This document shows positions 53,716 through 63,115 of a stretch of 64,000 nucleotides of DNA, in pieces. Made by a program: the position numbers and the translations under genes. The stretch is from Prorocentrum cordatum (lineage: Eukaryota > Sar > Dinophyceae > Prorocentrales > Prorocentraceae), in contig CAUYUJ010014269.1 of assembly GCA_963575745.1 (NCBI GenBank), positions 204,523-268,522 of the forward strand, written 5' to 3'. Numbering within the stretch: position 1 is the first letter of the stretch; each line of letters starts with the position of its first letter. The notes beneath the pieces are model-generated. The model searched no databases, had not been told where the DNA came from, and saw only the letters and a list, made by a program, of their open reading frames with translations.

Positions 53716-53852
53716 GTGAGGGAAGAGGAGGAGGAAGAGGATCAGGAGGAGAAGGAGGAAGAGGAGGAGGAGGAAGAGAAGGGAGGAGGAGGAGGAAAAG
53801 AAGGGAGGAGGAGGAGGACAAGGAGGAGAGAGGAGGAGGAGGAGGATTTTTT
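53716..53852. repeat. GGA microsatellite
   Basis: GAGGAGGAAGAGG-type units end in a T run at 53848-53853. Confidence 0.9.
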
Positions 53853-54094
53853 TGAGCACGTGGGCTCCCGCTGCATGAGTAAGGAGGATGAGTAGGAAGA
53901 GTAGGCGCAGAACGAGAGGGTTGCCGCCGTCGTCCGAATGCCAGGCGAGCCCCAAGAGGCCCCCGAAGTGGACCACATCGGGAAGGAGACGGGGAGCCTG
54001 GGCTGCGCCGCGCTAAAACTAGCTTACCACAGCGCAGCAACAGGAATCTGCGCTCCGTTAGTCGAAAAGGAGCTGACCTAAGCTCGGCTGGTGG

Positions 54095-54311
54095 AGGCCT
54101 CCTAGATGGGCTCGGAGTAGATGGGGTCGGAGAATCGCGCGGCATCGCCGATGCATCGGCGATGCATCAGCGATGCACCGACGACGTCGGCGATGCGCCA
54201 GCGCCGTCGACGTGGAAAAGATCATGCTCCACACCGAGCTGCATCGCCGATGCACCTGCGATGCGGCGCGATCCTCCGACCCCATCTACTCGGACCCCAT
54301 CTAGGAGGCCT
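54095..54311. repeat. 217-bp foldback with ATCGCCGATGC core
   Basis: Arms 54095-54165 and 54241-54311 match as inverted copies at roughly 64 of 71 positions, including AGGCCTCCTAGATGGG, GAGTAGATGGGGTCGGAG and ATCGCGC. A perfect 22-bp palindrome centred on TGCA lies at 54143-54164. The frames on the two strands encode nearly the same peptide because the DNA is self-complementary. Confidence 0.9.
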
Positions 54312-54499
54312 AGATACGTTTAGCTCAACTGAATCATGCTAATTAGATCCACCCACATGCCTTCGGCACGTAGTGGAGTGCCCCAAGGATCCTGCAGCTC
54401 TGCGAGGTAGAGGGCTGGTGGCTCTTAATGGTTCTTAAGGGGTTAGAACCCCGGTTTCTCAAGCGTTCCCTGGCACGACTACGCCCTCCAAGGGTGTGT

Positions 54500-54700
54500 C
54501 GTCTGAGCTTTTGAACGCCAAGAGAGCCCCAAGACGGGACAAGTGGACCCCAAGAGCCCCCAAAGACGGCCGAAGAGAGTTTCGAGTCGTCGAACGATCG
54601 GTCTAAGTACGCCCAAGATGGCCGCCAGACGACCAAACATGCCCCCAGACGCCCCAAGATGCCTCCAAGAGGCCTCCCAAGAGAGCCTCAAGAGGCACAA
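54500..54700. repeat. 11-nt CCCCAAGA array, copy R7
   Basis: CCCCAAGACGG, CCCAAGATGG and CCAAGAGGCC units run from about 54520 to 54695. It is degenerate and has no visible head or tail. Confidence 0.75.
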
Positions 54701-54829
54701 TTAACCCCCGCTCCCGATAATCATGACCCCCTCCCTTAACGATTGAGACTTGATTATCCCGGACCAATACAGGTTTGGTCCCGGGAAAACATGCGAATCG
54801 AACTTGCTCTCGTCTTATGTTGACCAGCA

Positions 54830-57800
54830 AGGATTCCTGAGGATTTCGATTGACTTCCTCCGGAGTATTATGGATGTCCTAGGGAATCCGATGGATATCC
54901 GATGGATTCCTGCGGAACTATGGAATCCTATGAACGTTATCAGGAATCGTATGGGTTTCCTGTGGAGTCCTCAGGTAATCTTATATGCGTGCCCTGAGGA
55001 ATCGCATAGATTTCGTAAGAAATTAAACATTGCCGTAGGAAATCCATAGGATTCCTAAAGACATCGATGGGAATCCTTTGAAAACCCATAAGCTTCCTTA
55101 GAAAGAGTCTATCGGATTCCTGATGTAATCCATTAGAATCCTTAGGACATCCATAAGATCCCTTCGGACATCTAGAGGAATCCTTTGGAAATCCATTGTG
55201 TTCCTCAGGACGTCCATCGGATGCCTCATGAAACCCAAACGATTCCTCAAGAATTTCAATGATTCCTTAGGACATCCATCGGATACCTGATGACGTCCAT
55301 ATGAAACCTTCAATAATCAATCCGATCGCTTAGGAAATCCATGGGATTCCTTTGGGAATCCATGGGTCCCATCCGGAAATCCATTGGACCCCCTTAGGAC
55401 ATCCATAGGAATCCTTAGGAAATCTGTAGGACTCCGAAGGCCATGCAATGAATTCCTTAGAAAATCCATGGGAATCCTTTGGACATCCATGGGATTCCTT
55501 TGGATATACATGGGGGTCCTTAAGAAATCCATGGTATTCCTCAGGACATCCATCTGATTCCTGAGGAAACCCACATGATACCCTGGGAAATCCATAGAAT
55601 TCCGTAGGGAATCCATAGGCTTCCCCAGGAAATCCATGGGATTCCTTAGGAAAGCAAAAGCTTTAATATGTCCATCGGATTCCTTAGGAAATCCTTAGGA
55701 TTCCTTAGAATTCCATCGGATCCCTTAGGAAATCCATCGCATCCCTTAGGACATCCATCGGATGCCTTAGGAATTCTATGGGATGCCTTAGGAAATCCAT
55801 CGGACCCCTTCGGAAATCCATCGAAATCCCTAGAATCCATAGGATTCATTGGGACATCCGTGAGAATCCTTAGAAACTCCTTAGGAGCCCTTAGTAAATC
55901 TATCGGATTCCTTGGGAATCCATAGGGTTCCTTGGCAATCCATCCGCTTTCTTTGGGCATGCATTGAATTGTTTCGGACATCCATCGGAATCCAGAGAAA
56001 ATCTATAGGATTGCTTGGGGCATCTGTAGTAATCCTTGGGGCATCCATAAGTTCCCCGAGGAAATCCACAAGAGCCGTTAAGCAATCCAAAATATTCCGA
56101 ATGACAGCCATAGGATTCCTTCGAAAACGAATTGAATCCGGAGGAAATTCGAATGACTCCTTATAAAGCCCATGAGTCCTTGGGATAACCATCGGATTCA
56201 TGATGACATCCATCTTATTCCTTCGGCAATATATCGGAGGATTCCTTAGGAATTCTCAGGACGCCCATCGGATTCCTTAGGACATCCGTAGGATTCCGCA
56301 GGCTTCCGAAGGAAACTGGTCGGAATCCTTAGGAAATGCATCGGATCCCCGAGGCTATCCTTAGGTTCCCTGAAGAAATTGATTGGATTCCGATGGACAT
56401 CCAGAGGATTCCAAAAGAAAATCCTATGATTCGTTAGGACATGCATGGGAATCCTTAAGACATCCATATGGCAATTCGTAAGGACTCGGATGGATTGCTT
56501 TGCAAACATCGAAAACGCATGTCAACTCCAAAGTCCAAACTGTCCTCCGGGATCGTATGGTTTTTCTTGAGTCCTAAGGCAATAATATGGAATGCATTAG
56601 GGATCCTGCGGGTGTCCTGCGAACCTTTTGGATTGCCCAAGAAAGTAGTCTATGCATTGCGCTAGGGCATCCATCGGACTCCTGAAGAAGTCTATAGACA
56701 TCCTTCGGAAATCCACATGCTGCCTTGGGAAATCGATATAACACCTCAGGAAATCCATGGGATTCCTTAGGCAGTCCATCGGATTCCTTAGGACATCCAT
56801 AGGATCCCTTAGGACATCTATTGGAATCCTTAGGACACCCATAGGATTCCGGAAGACATCCCTCGGATCCGTTCGGAAATCCAACAAGATTCCTTTGGAT
56901 GTCCACAGGGTTCGTTCGGCAATCCATGCGATTCTTTAGGACGCCCAATGATATGAGAAATCCATAAGATTCCGGAGGAAATCGATTGGATCCCTGATGA
57001 CATCCATCGGATTCCTAAGGAAAATCATATGACGCCTTCGGAGATCTATCGTATTCTTTCGGACAGACATGGGATTCCTGATGCAATGAATAGGAGCCCA
57101 AAGGAAATCCCTGGCATTCGCTAGGACACCCATCGGATACATTAGGGAAATCATAAGACTCCTTATGTATGAAATCCATCGGATGTCCAATGACATCCAT
57201 ATGAATCCTAGCAAAATCCTTGAGATTTCTTCGGAATTCCATTGGGCCCCTGAAGGCAAACACGGGGCGCCTTAGAAAATCGATCGGATTCCTGAAGAAA
57301 TCCACTGGAATCCTGAGGACATGAATTGCATTCCTTAAGAAATCCATAAGATGCCTTTGGAACTCCATAGGACCCCTCAGGACATCCATGGCTTCCCTTC
57401 GGATATCCATTGGTCCCGTTAGGAAGTCCGGAGGATTCAGTCGGAAATCAAATTTCGATTCCTTTGGAAATCCATCGGGTTCCACAGGAAATCCAGGATT
57501 CCTTAGGAAATCCCTAGGCATTCTCAGGACATCCTAAGGGTCCGTAGAGCATCTATAGGACCCCTGAGAAATCTATCAGATTCCACAAGGAATCCATATG
57601 ATTATTGAAGCAATCCATCGGGGGAGGATCCCTTAGGAAACCCATAGGACCCCTTAGGACATCAATTGAATCCCTTTGGACATATACACAATTCCTTAAG
57701 AAAGCCATCGGATTCCTTCGGCAATCCATGAGTGCTTAGGCAATCCAGACGATGTCGGATGAACTCCATAGGCATCTGTTGGACCTCATTAGGAAACCGT

Positions 57801-58172
57801 AAGATCGTATGAATCCCAAGGAAATCCATGAGTCATTAGGACATCCTTAGGATGCCGTACGAAATCCAAAGGATTCATTTAACAAGCTCGGGATTCCTTC
57901 GGTCATCCATCGGATTCCTTAGGCGATCCGTAGGATCCCTTAGGAAACCGATCGGATTCCTTAGGGCATCCATAGGATCGCTTAGGCAATCCATAGGTTC
58001 CCTTAGGAACTCCAGAAGATTCCTTGCGGCATCCAGGGGATTTCTCAAGAACACCATATCATTCGTTAGGCAATGCATGAATCCTTCGGACATCAACATG
58101 GTAATTCGTAAGGAATCCAATTGGTTGCTATAAAAACATTGAAAAATGCATGTCACATCCCAAATTCAATTT
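54830..58172. repeat. 3.3-kb array of near-palindromic 21-bp units in two super-arrays
   Basis: The unit reads about GGATTCCTTAGGAAATCC plus three bases (ATC), with many GGACATCC variants. It is almost its own reverse complement, and 21 bp is seven codons, so both strands carry many frames reading FLRNPMD-like repeats. About 158 units fit. A non-unit segment with AATTCGTAAGGA followed by AACAT-GAAAA-GCATGTCA occurs at about 56470-56545 and again at about 58100-58172, dividing the array into blocks of about 1.7 and 1.6 kb. A related segment without flanking units is at 58205-58270. Confidence 0.95.
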
Positions 58173-59188
58173 GCCACCATTCAGGGTTCACTTTAGTTTC
58201 CAGGCCAATATGCGGATTGCTCTGTCTTGGGAAACATCCGAAACACGCGTGTTAACTCCAAAATCCAATCGGTCAGCATTCTGAACCAAAGTTCTTGATT
58301 CCTTGTGCGTAATTGGCACTGGACCGTTACTCCGCAGGGATAGTGGGCAGGGGTTTGATATTCCAGAACGTGGAACCATGGTCGATCATTCTGGAATGAT
58401 CAACCGAAGGGTTTTATTCATTTGGAACCATCCTGCATCTCGCTGTTTACTTAGTTGACACCAAAAACAATGTCCCTCGCTCTCTTCCAAAATCAAGTGC
58501 CACTATGCCTTCACCAGGCTCAATTTCAGCATCCATAAGCAAAAGCGCCTGTCACTTCTCAACTGTCTTTGTCTTGGTGCCTCTCCACGAACGAAAACAA
58601 GCAGAACTGGTGATCTGGCCAACGGTCGCACAAAGTCTCTCATCGGACTTTTCCAAAAGCTACCCCCTCGCGCCCATGTGGCCTTCCCTGTGATCAAAGC
58701 TGCCCGATCGAGATATGCCTACCTTCAGCCAGCCTGCTCCCCATTCTCCATCTATCCCTCCTCCCGCCCAGACCTCCTCTTTCATAAGTTCTTGCATTTT
58801 CCTCAACCCTTCCATGTCGGTGTTGTCGCTGTCCGTCATTAAAGACTTCAGCTGGTAGTCTCGGAGCTTGCCCGAGACCCAGAACGCTAGCCGCAGCACA
58901 ACCTCGAAGGATTACAACTCTGTTTCAATATATCGCGTCCTCCTCCCTTACCCTGCCCTTGCCTCCCCATCCCTCCAACAGCTGCCTCTACCTGATCCCC
59001 TCCGTCTGCACCCCCTCCTCTGGAATTTCGGACCCCGCTCGGTGGCATCCTGGCTGCCCTCCCCGCGTCCTCCTCCTGCCCCCGTCACTCGTGCCGCTCG
59101 CCTCCCCTCGGCCTCCTCGTCCTCGCCCTCCTTTCCCCCCTTCCGCACTTCCTCCCTGGCCATCTCGACTGCACGTTCAGGCATCTCC
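58173..59188. other. Unassigned sequence after the 21-bp array
   Basis: Minus-strand frames at 58899-58660 (KLRDYQLKSLMTDSDNTDME, GLRKMQELMKEEV) and 58697-58503 are more protein-like than the surroundings but unrecognised. A GATCATTC-TG-GAATGATC inverted repeat lies near 58384-58401. Confidence 0.35.
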
Positions 59189-59403
59189 TGACCCGGGTCA
59201 ATCCAGACCCGGGTCAGTCAGGCCTGCAAGATCCTGCAGACTCCTGCAAGATCCTGCACCCAAATCCGGGTCAACGCCAAGGATCCTGCAGGGTCCTGCA
59301 GGAGCCTGCACTTAGACCCGGGTCAATGCGACCCTGGCCCTGCAGGATCCTACAAGATCGGGCGCTCTGGCTGACCCCAAGATCGGGCGCTCTGGCTGAC
59401 CCC
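59189..59403. repeat. Cluster of GACCCGGGTC and CCTGCAGG palindromes with a 25-bp tandem repeat
   Basis: TGACCCGGGTCA is at 59189-59200, and GACCCGGGTC recurs at 59206 and 59315. ATCCTGCA and CCTGCAGG words recur seven or more times between them. A 25-bp unit with GATCGGGCGCTCTGGCTGAC is duplicated exactly at 59354-59378 and 59379-59403. Confidence 0.9.
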
Positions 59404-59410
59404 CGTTTGT

Positions 59411-59554
59411 CGGCGGCATGTGCGCGGCCCAGCGGGGGGGGGGCAGGGACGCAATGAAATAAGAAGAGGCGCCATGAAATCAGGGGAAATATCATGGCCC
59501 CCGCCATAATATCCCCCCCCCCTAGTCATCACCCCCCCCCTTTTTCCGTCCCCG
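59411..59554. repeat. ~194-bp dispersed repeat, copy 3 (partial)
   Basis: CGGCGGCATGTGCGCGGCCC, then GAAATAAGAAGAGGCGCC, GGGGAAATATCATGGCCCCC and CTAGTCATCACCCCCCCC match copies at 47532 and 47851. The leading TGCAAATCATGAC part is absent. Confidence 0.85.
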
Positions 59555-60193
59555 AGTTTGTTTGTTTTTTTTTTGCGCAAAGACAAGGCACGGTGCAGTA
59601 GCTGCAGTAATCTGGCTGCTGCGGGCCTACCCTCCGACGAAGTGCCACACAGCATCCAAGGCAAGGAAACTAAACATAGTCCAAACAACGACAAGCTTCC
59701 AGACAAACAATTTTACTTCGTGGCGAGTTTGACTAGCTATCGCGCCATGCCATGCGCCAAGGACTCCCAAGAAGCCTCTGATTTGGACCCGACATATTGG
59801 GGTCGTGCAAGTATGTGTTCTATCAAGGCTCGTCTAAAGTCTCTTCGCACGTGCCTGTTGCGTGCAAGATTCCTCAATCTTGCAAGCGTCAATAAGGACA
59901 AGGAAGTAAAAGAGATCAAGACTTCCCGCAAGCGTCGTGGCGTGGATCGTCACGCCATAGTCTGCACTGAGAGCGATCAACGGTGAGAACTACGGTGAGA
60001 ACTGTGACAATCTACCGTGGCAGGCCAGTGCAGTTGAATAGCGACAGCACTGCTTGTGTACGTTGTATGCTCGGGCACTCTCGACCTCCCGATGCTGAGG
60101 CGGGAATGAGCACTTCAACGAAACGACACCAAGCGGCAATAACCTTCAGCAAACATAGTCATCCATCCCCATCAGCATCGGGAGTGCCCGGGA
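59555..60193. other. Unassigned region with a 142-codon plus-strand frame
   Basis: The plus frame 59558-59986 ends in a basic segment (KDKEVKEIKTSRKRRG). A minus frame 59931-59737 reads RNLARNRHVRRDFRRALIEH and ILARPQYVGSKSEASWESLA, which is at least as protein-like. Neither is recognised and they overlap, so neither can be preferred. Confidence 0.3.
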
Positions 60194-60215
60194 TCGGCGG
60201 CACTGGCCGGAGGCC
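60194..60215. repeat. GGCACTGGCCGGAGGCC motif, copy 4
   Basis: CGGCGGCACTGGCCGGAGGC follows CATCCCCATCAGCATCGGG, the CATC-type version of the tract-plus-motif arrangement. GTAA is replaced by GGA, so the inverted repeat is weaker. Confidence 0.65.
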
Positions 60216-60544
60216 ACTGCACTATCAGCCTCTAGGAGGATCGGGGTTCCAAGTGAGCCGAGAAGACAGCGTCCTCGCAACACTGCCAAGAGCTCGGCGG
60301 AGGTAACTGCAGAAACCACGGTGAAACGAGGCGGCTCGCGACAGCAGGCGGAGGGTATTCCGCATGATGGTCTCCCCTGTGGCTTCCCTGTGGCTTGCAG
60401 CAGCACTGGAGGCACGGGAGCTCGCCCCCCCTCCCACCATTCCCCCATACCTCCACCCTCCGTCCCTAAACATAAAGAAATGACCAAATGGCACCATCAG
60501 AGGCCGTCCAACACACCCGTGCGGCGAAACGCTGCTGAGACGAG

Positions 60545-60865
60545 CTACTGTGCAGGCACTCGCTGGCTCACGGAAGAAGCTCGGGGCAGGGTGATGACTT
60601 CTTGGTTGCACTCCTGCATGGGCAACGTCAAGGTTCGAGCGGAACCAAAACCGCTGATCTTGAGGCCGTCCACAGGGTGGATGAGGACGTTCTGCGGCTT
60701 GAGATCGCGGTGAATGACAAGGTGCACGTGGCAAGCATGGATCCCGCTGAGGTTCAAATACTGGAGGACCCCCGCCGTGGGCAGCTTGATGCCCGCCAGC
60801 TGGAGGCCCGTCAGGACTCGGTGGAGGTCGTCTGGCACGTACTCGAAGACCAGCTTGTACTCTCC
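60545..60865 (-). pseudogene. CDK-like protein kinase fragment, probable pseudogene
   Basis: From about 60865 to 60587 the minus strand encodes the start of the kinase C-lobe: EYKLVFEYVPDDLHRVL, YLNLSGIHACHVHLVI, HRDLKPQNVLIHPVDGLKI, SGFGSARTLTLPM and QEVITL. HRDLKPQN (60712-60689) and the overall pattern point to the cyclin-dependent kinase group. The N-lobe with its Gly loop and catalytic Lys is absent, a residue or two are missing before GIHACHV, DFG reads GFG, and the WYRAPE segment is replaced by PRASSV. These changes would remove metal binding and the substrate-side loop. The frame continues to 60545 without kinase similarity. A DinoSL relict lies 186 bp upstream on the same strand, so it may be a retroposed and rearranged copy of an expressed CDK mRNA. 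An exon of a multi-exon gene is less likely. Confidence 0.7.
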
Positions 60866-60956
60866 GACGTGCGTGACCTGGGGAGCCCTTGAACTGCACG
60901 ACGTTGAAATGGACCAGACGTCAGATAGTTCAACGACTACAAAATTGAAATACCTA

Positions 60957-60992
60957 CGAATTGAAAAACCAAGTATTTTTTTTTTCAATTCG
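60957..60992. repeat. AT-rich hairpin between kinase fragment and SL relict
   Basis: CGAATTGAAAAA (60957-60968) pairs with TTTTTTCAATTCG at 60980-60992. It stands where kinase similarity has ended and before the SL sequence, and may mark a rearrangement point. Confidence 0.75.
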
Positions 60993-61050
60993 CATGTAAT
61001 TCAAAAGTGACGTTCATGTAGGGCTGCGCGAGGCGAGGGCGCCGAGGACA

Positions 61051-61072
61051 CTTGAGCCAAAATGGCTACGGA
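61051..61072 (-). other. Dinoflagellate spliced-leader (DinoSL) relict
   Basis: The minus strand from 61072 reads the complete 22-nt DinoSL, TCCGTAG followed by CCATTTTGGCTCAAG. In an SL RNA gene the leader is followed by a GT donor; here the next bases are TGTCCTCGGC, so this is not an SL gene. A full leader fixed in chromosomal DNA is the known mark of retroposition of a trans-spliced mRNA. The CDK-like fragment lies downstream in the same orientation but its 5' part is missing, so the mRNA of origin is uncertain. Confidence 0.92.
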
Positions 61073-61479
61073 CCGTCCCCGAGTTTGCCTTGACCCCCGT
61101 CTCCAGGCTCCCCGCACGTGCGGCGGCCGCGCGGCACGGCGCGGGCAGGCCCCGAGCCCTCTGCGCCGCCGGCCGCCCGCGACCGCTCGTCGCCCGCCGC
61201 GGGCGTGCCGGCCGTCGTGGCGCGTGGCCCGGGCCTGGCTGTGGGCACCTGCCAGCCTGAAGTCTGGCGTGTCCCCCTACAGGGGGGATCTTCGACGAAA
61301 ACTGTTTCAAAAAAATACTCCATAGATACTCCAAAATGGCGTTTTAAAAAAATACTCAAAAAATCGCACCCAGACTATTTTATTGTATGCTTGGACATCC
61401 CCCCTGTAGAGGGACGGGCCCGACTGGAGGCCGGCGCCACGCTGACGGCGCTGTCGGTCCACGACGACGTTGGGAATCA

Positions 61480-61720
61480 GGTCTCTGCGACGCCGAGATC
61501 GCGCAGACGGAGCTGTGGGAAGACACGAACGAGCCCTTCCTGCAAGTGGGTTGGCCACGAACCAACCCCGCCTGCAATGCCGAACCCTGCATCCCCGTTG
61601 CCTACATCGCCATTAGCGTGTCTACGGACCTGGGCGACGAAAAGGCACGGGTCTTGCGCGAGACGCGGCGGTTCACGAGGGCGCTTGCGCGCGACCTTGC
61701 GCTTACGCGCCATTGTCGGA
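61480..61720 (+). CDS. Possible exon-like frame, unknown product
   Basis: Within the 61387-61794 frame, codons from about 61480 read CDAEIAQTELWEDTNEPFLQ, VGWPRTNPACNAEPCIPVAY and ISVSTDLGDEKARVLRETRR with strong G/C at third positions, which fits dinoflagellate coding sequence better than the rest of the repeat nest. AG is present just upstream. No family was recognised. An overlapping 398-codon frame in another phase (61118-62314) is Arg/Pro-rich and less convincing. Confidence 0.25.
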
Positions 61721-61904
61721 GAAGACGCCCCCGTTTTCTTGGCGTCGCTCATCAGGGGCAGTCAAGACGTGGCCGCAAGAGCGTGGGTATATAATTGTGG
61801 ATGCCACGACAATGGACACCCTAACAGTCCGACCATTGAACTTAAGATGTGTCAAATGTCGGGAACATGTTATGAACATGTTTTCAATATGTGTTTTACA
61901 GGTT

Positions 61905-62890
61905 TGAAACATGTTTTGGACCTCTGGAAGCCATTGGCAGCCTGCTTCCTCTCCATGAACCGACCTCCACACCCTAACAGTCCTGCCATTGAATTTAGCA
62001 TGCTTAACATGTTTCGAACACGTGTTCTACATGTTCAAGACATGTTTAACACATGTTTTGGACATCTGGAAATCATTTGGCAGCCTGCCTCCTCTTCATT
62101 GAACCGACCTCCACACAAAGGTACACATCAGGGGCCCCTTTGCCGAGGGCCCCGGGCCCCGTGGAGCAGGCCGCGGAGGCGAGGGAGCAATTCCGGGGCG
62201 CAGGGCCCAAGCACGAAGAGAAGAGAAGACGTAACGGGCTGTGCTTCTAGGGGGCCACGTGCGAACCCTACCCCTAACCCCCCCCAACTCGGCGGTGGAC
62301 AAACCTCCCTTTAGCAAACCCCCCCTTAATGAAAACGGCCTGGGACCGAAACCGACGGAGCTGGACCCGCAAAAATGACAGCCGCGACGCCCTCTCGCAA
62401 ACCAAAAACGGCCCATTCCTTAATCGACGTGTCAGGGCAAGAGGTCGATCCACATCCGACTAACACATGTTTTGGACATCTGGAAATCATTTGGCAACAT
62501 GCCTCCTCTCCATTGGTCGTCCTCCGCAAAGGTACACAGCACGGGCCCCTCTGCCGAGGGCCCCAGGCCCCGTGGAGCAGGCCGCGGAGGCGAGGGAGCC
62601 ATTCCGGGGCGCAGAGCCCGAGCACGAAGAGAACAGAAGACGGAACGGGCTGTGCTGATAGGTGGCCACATGCGAACCCTACCCCTACCCCCCACGATTC
62701 CTGAGGGGGAGGGCGGGGTTCCCTTCGCTCAGACATCGGGGTGGTAGGGTTAAGTCGGGCCTGTCCCTCTACAGGGGGAAGATTTGGACATTTGTTTTGG
62801 ACATTTGGGTTAACGCCCCCCCCCCAACACATGCTTTGGACAGTTGGAAATCATTTGGCAGCATGCCTCCTCTCCACTGATCGTCCTTTG
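61905..62890. repeat. Four copies of ACATGTTTTGGACATCTGG segment
   Basis: Copies begin near 61908, 62053, 62465 and 62828. Each continues GGAA-CATTTGGCA, GCCTCCTCTCCATTG. Three are followed by a ~150-bp block with GAGGGCCCC-GGCCCCGTGGAG, CAGGCCGCGGAGGCG and CGAGCACGA. They form an imperfect tandem array with a unit of about 360-410 bp. Confidence 0.9.
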
Positions 62891-63084
62891 GGCACACAGA
62901 TGCCGAGGGCCCCAGGGCCCCGTGGAGCAGGCCGCGGAGGCGCGGGAGCCACTCCGGGGCGCGGAGCCCGAGCACGAGGACAGCAGAAGACGGAACGGGC
63001 TCGAAAGATGCCCCAAAACATGCTAAAAGATACCCAAAAAATAGTCCCCAGACTTGCCCCCCAAAAATGCTAAGAGAATTCTCA

Positions 63085-63115
<31 letters not shown>

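Noticed and set aside
54830-58156. Family of FLRNPMD-repeat proteins on both strands
   Set aside because: The 21-bp unit is near-palindromic and seven codons long, so similar frames on both strands are automatic; frames break often.
60587-60865. Functional CDK gene with introns
   Set aside because: No N-lobe was found on either side, DFG is GFG and the WYRAPE region is absent; a pseudogene explains all three.
61118-62314. A 398-codon plus-strand gene
   Set aside because: It spans several copies of dispersed repeats, is Arg/Pro-rich, and overlaps a better but still weak frame in another phase.
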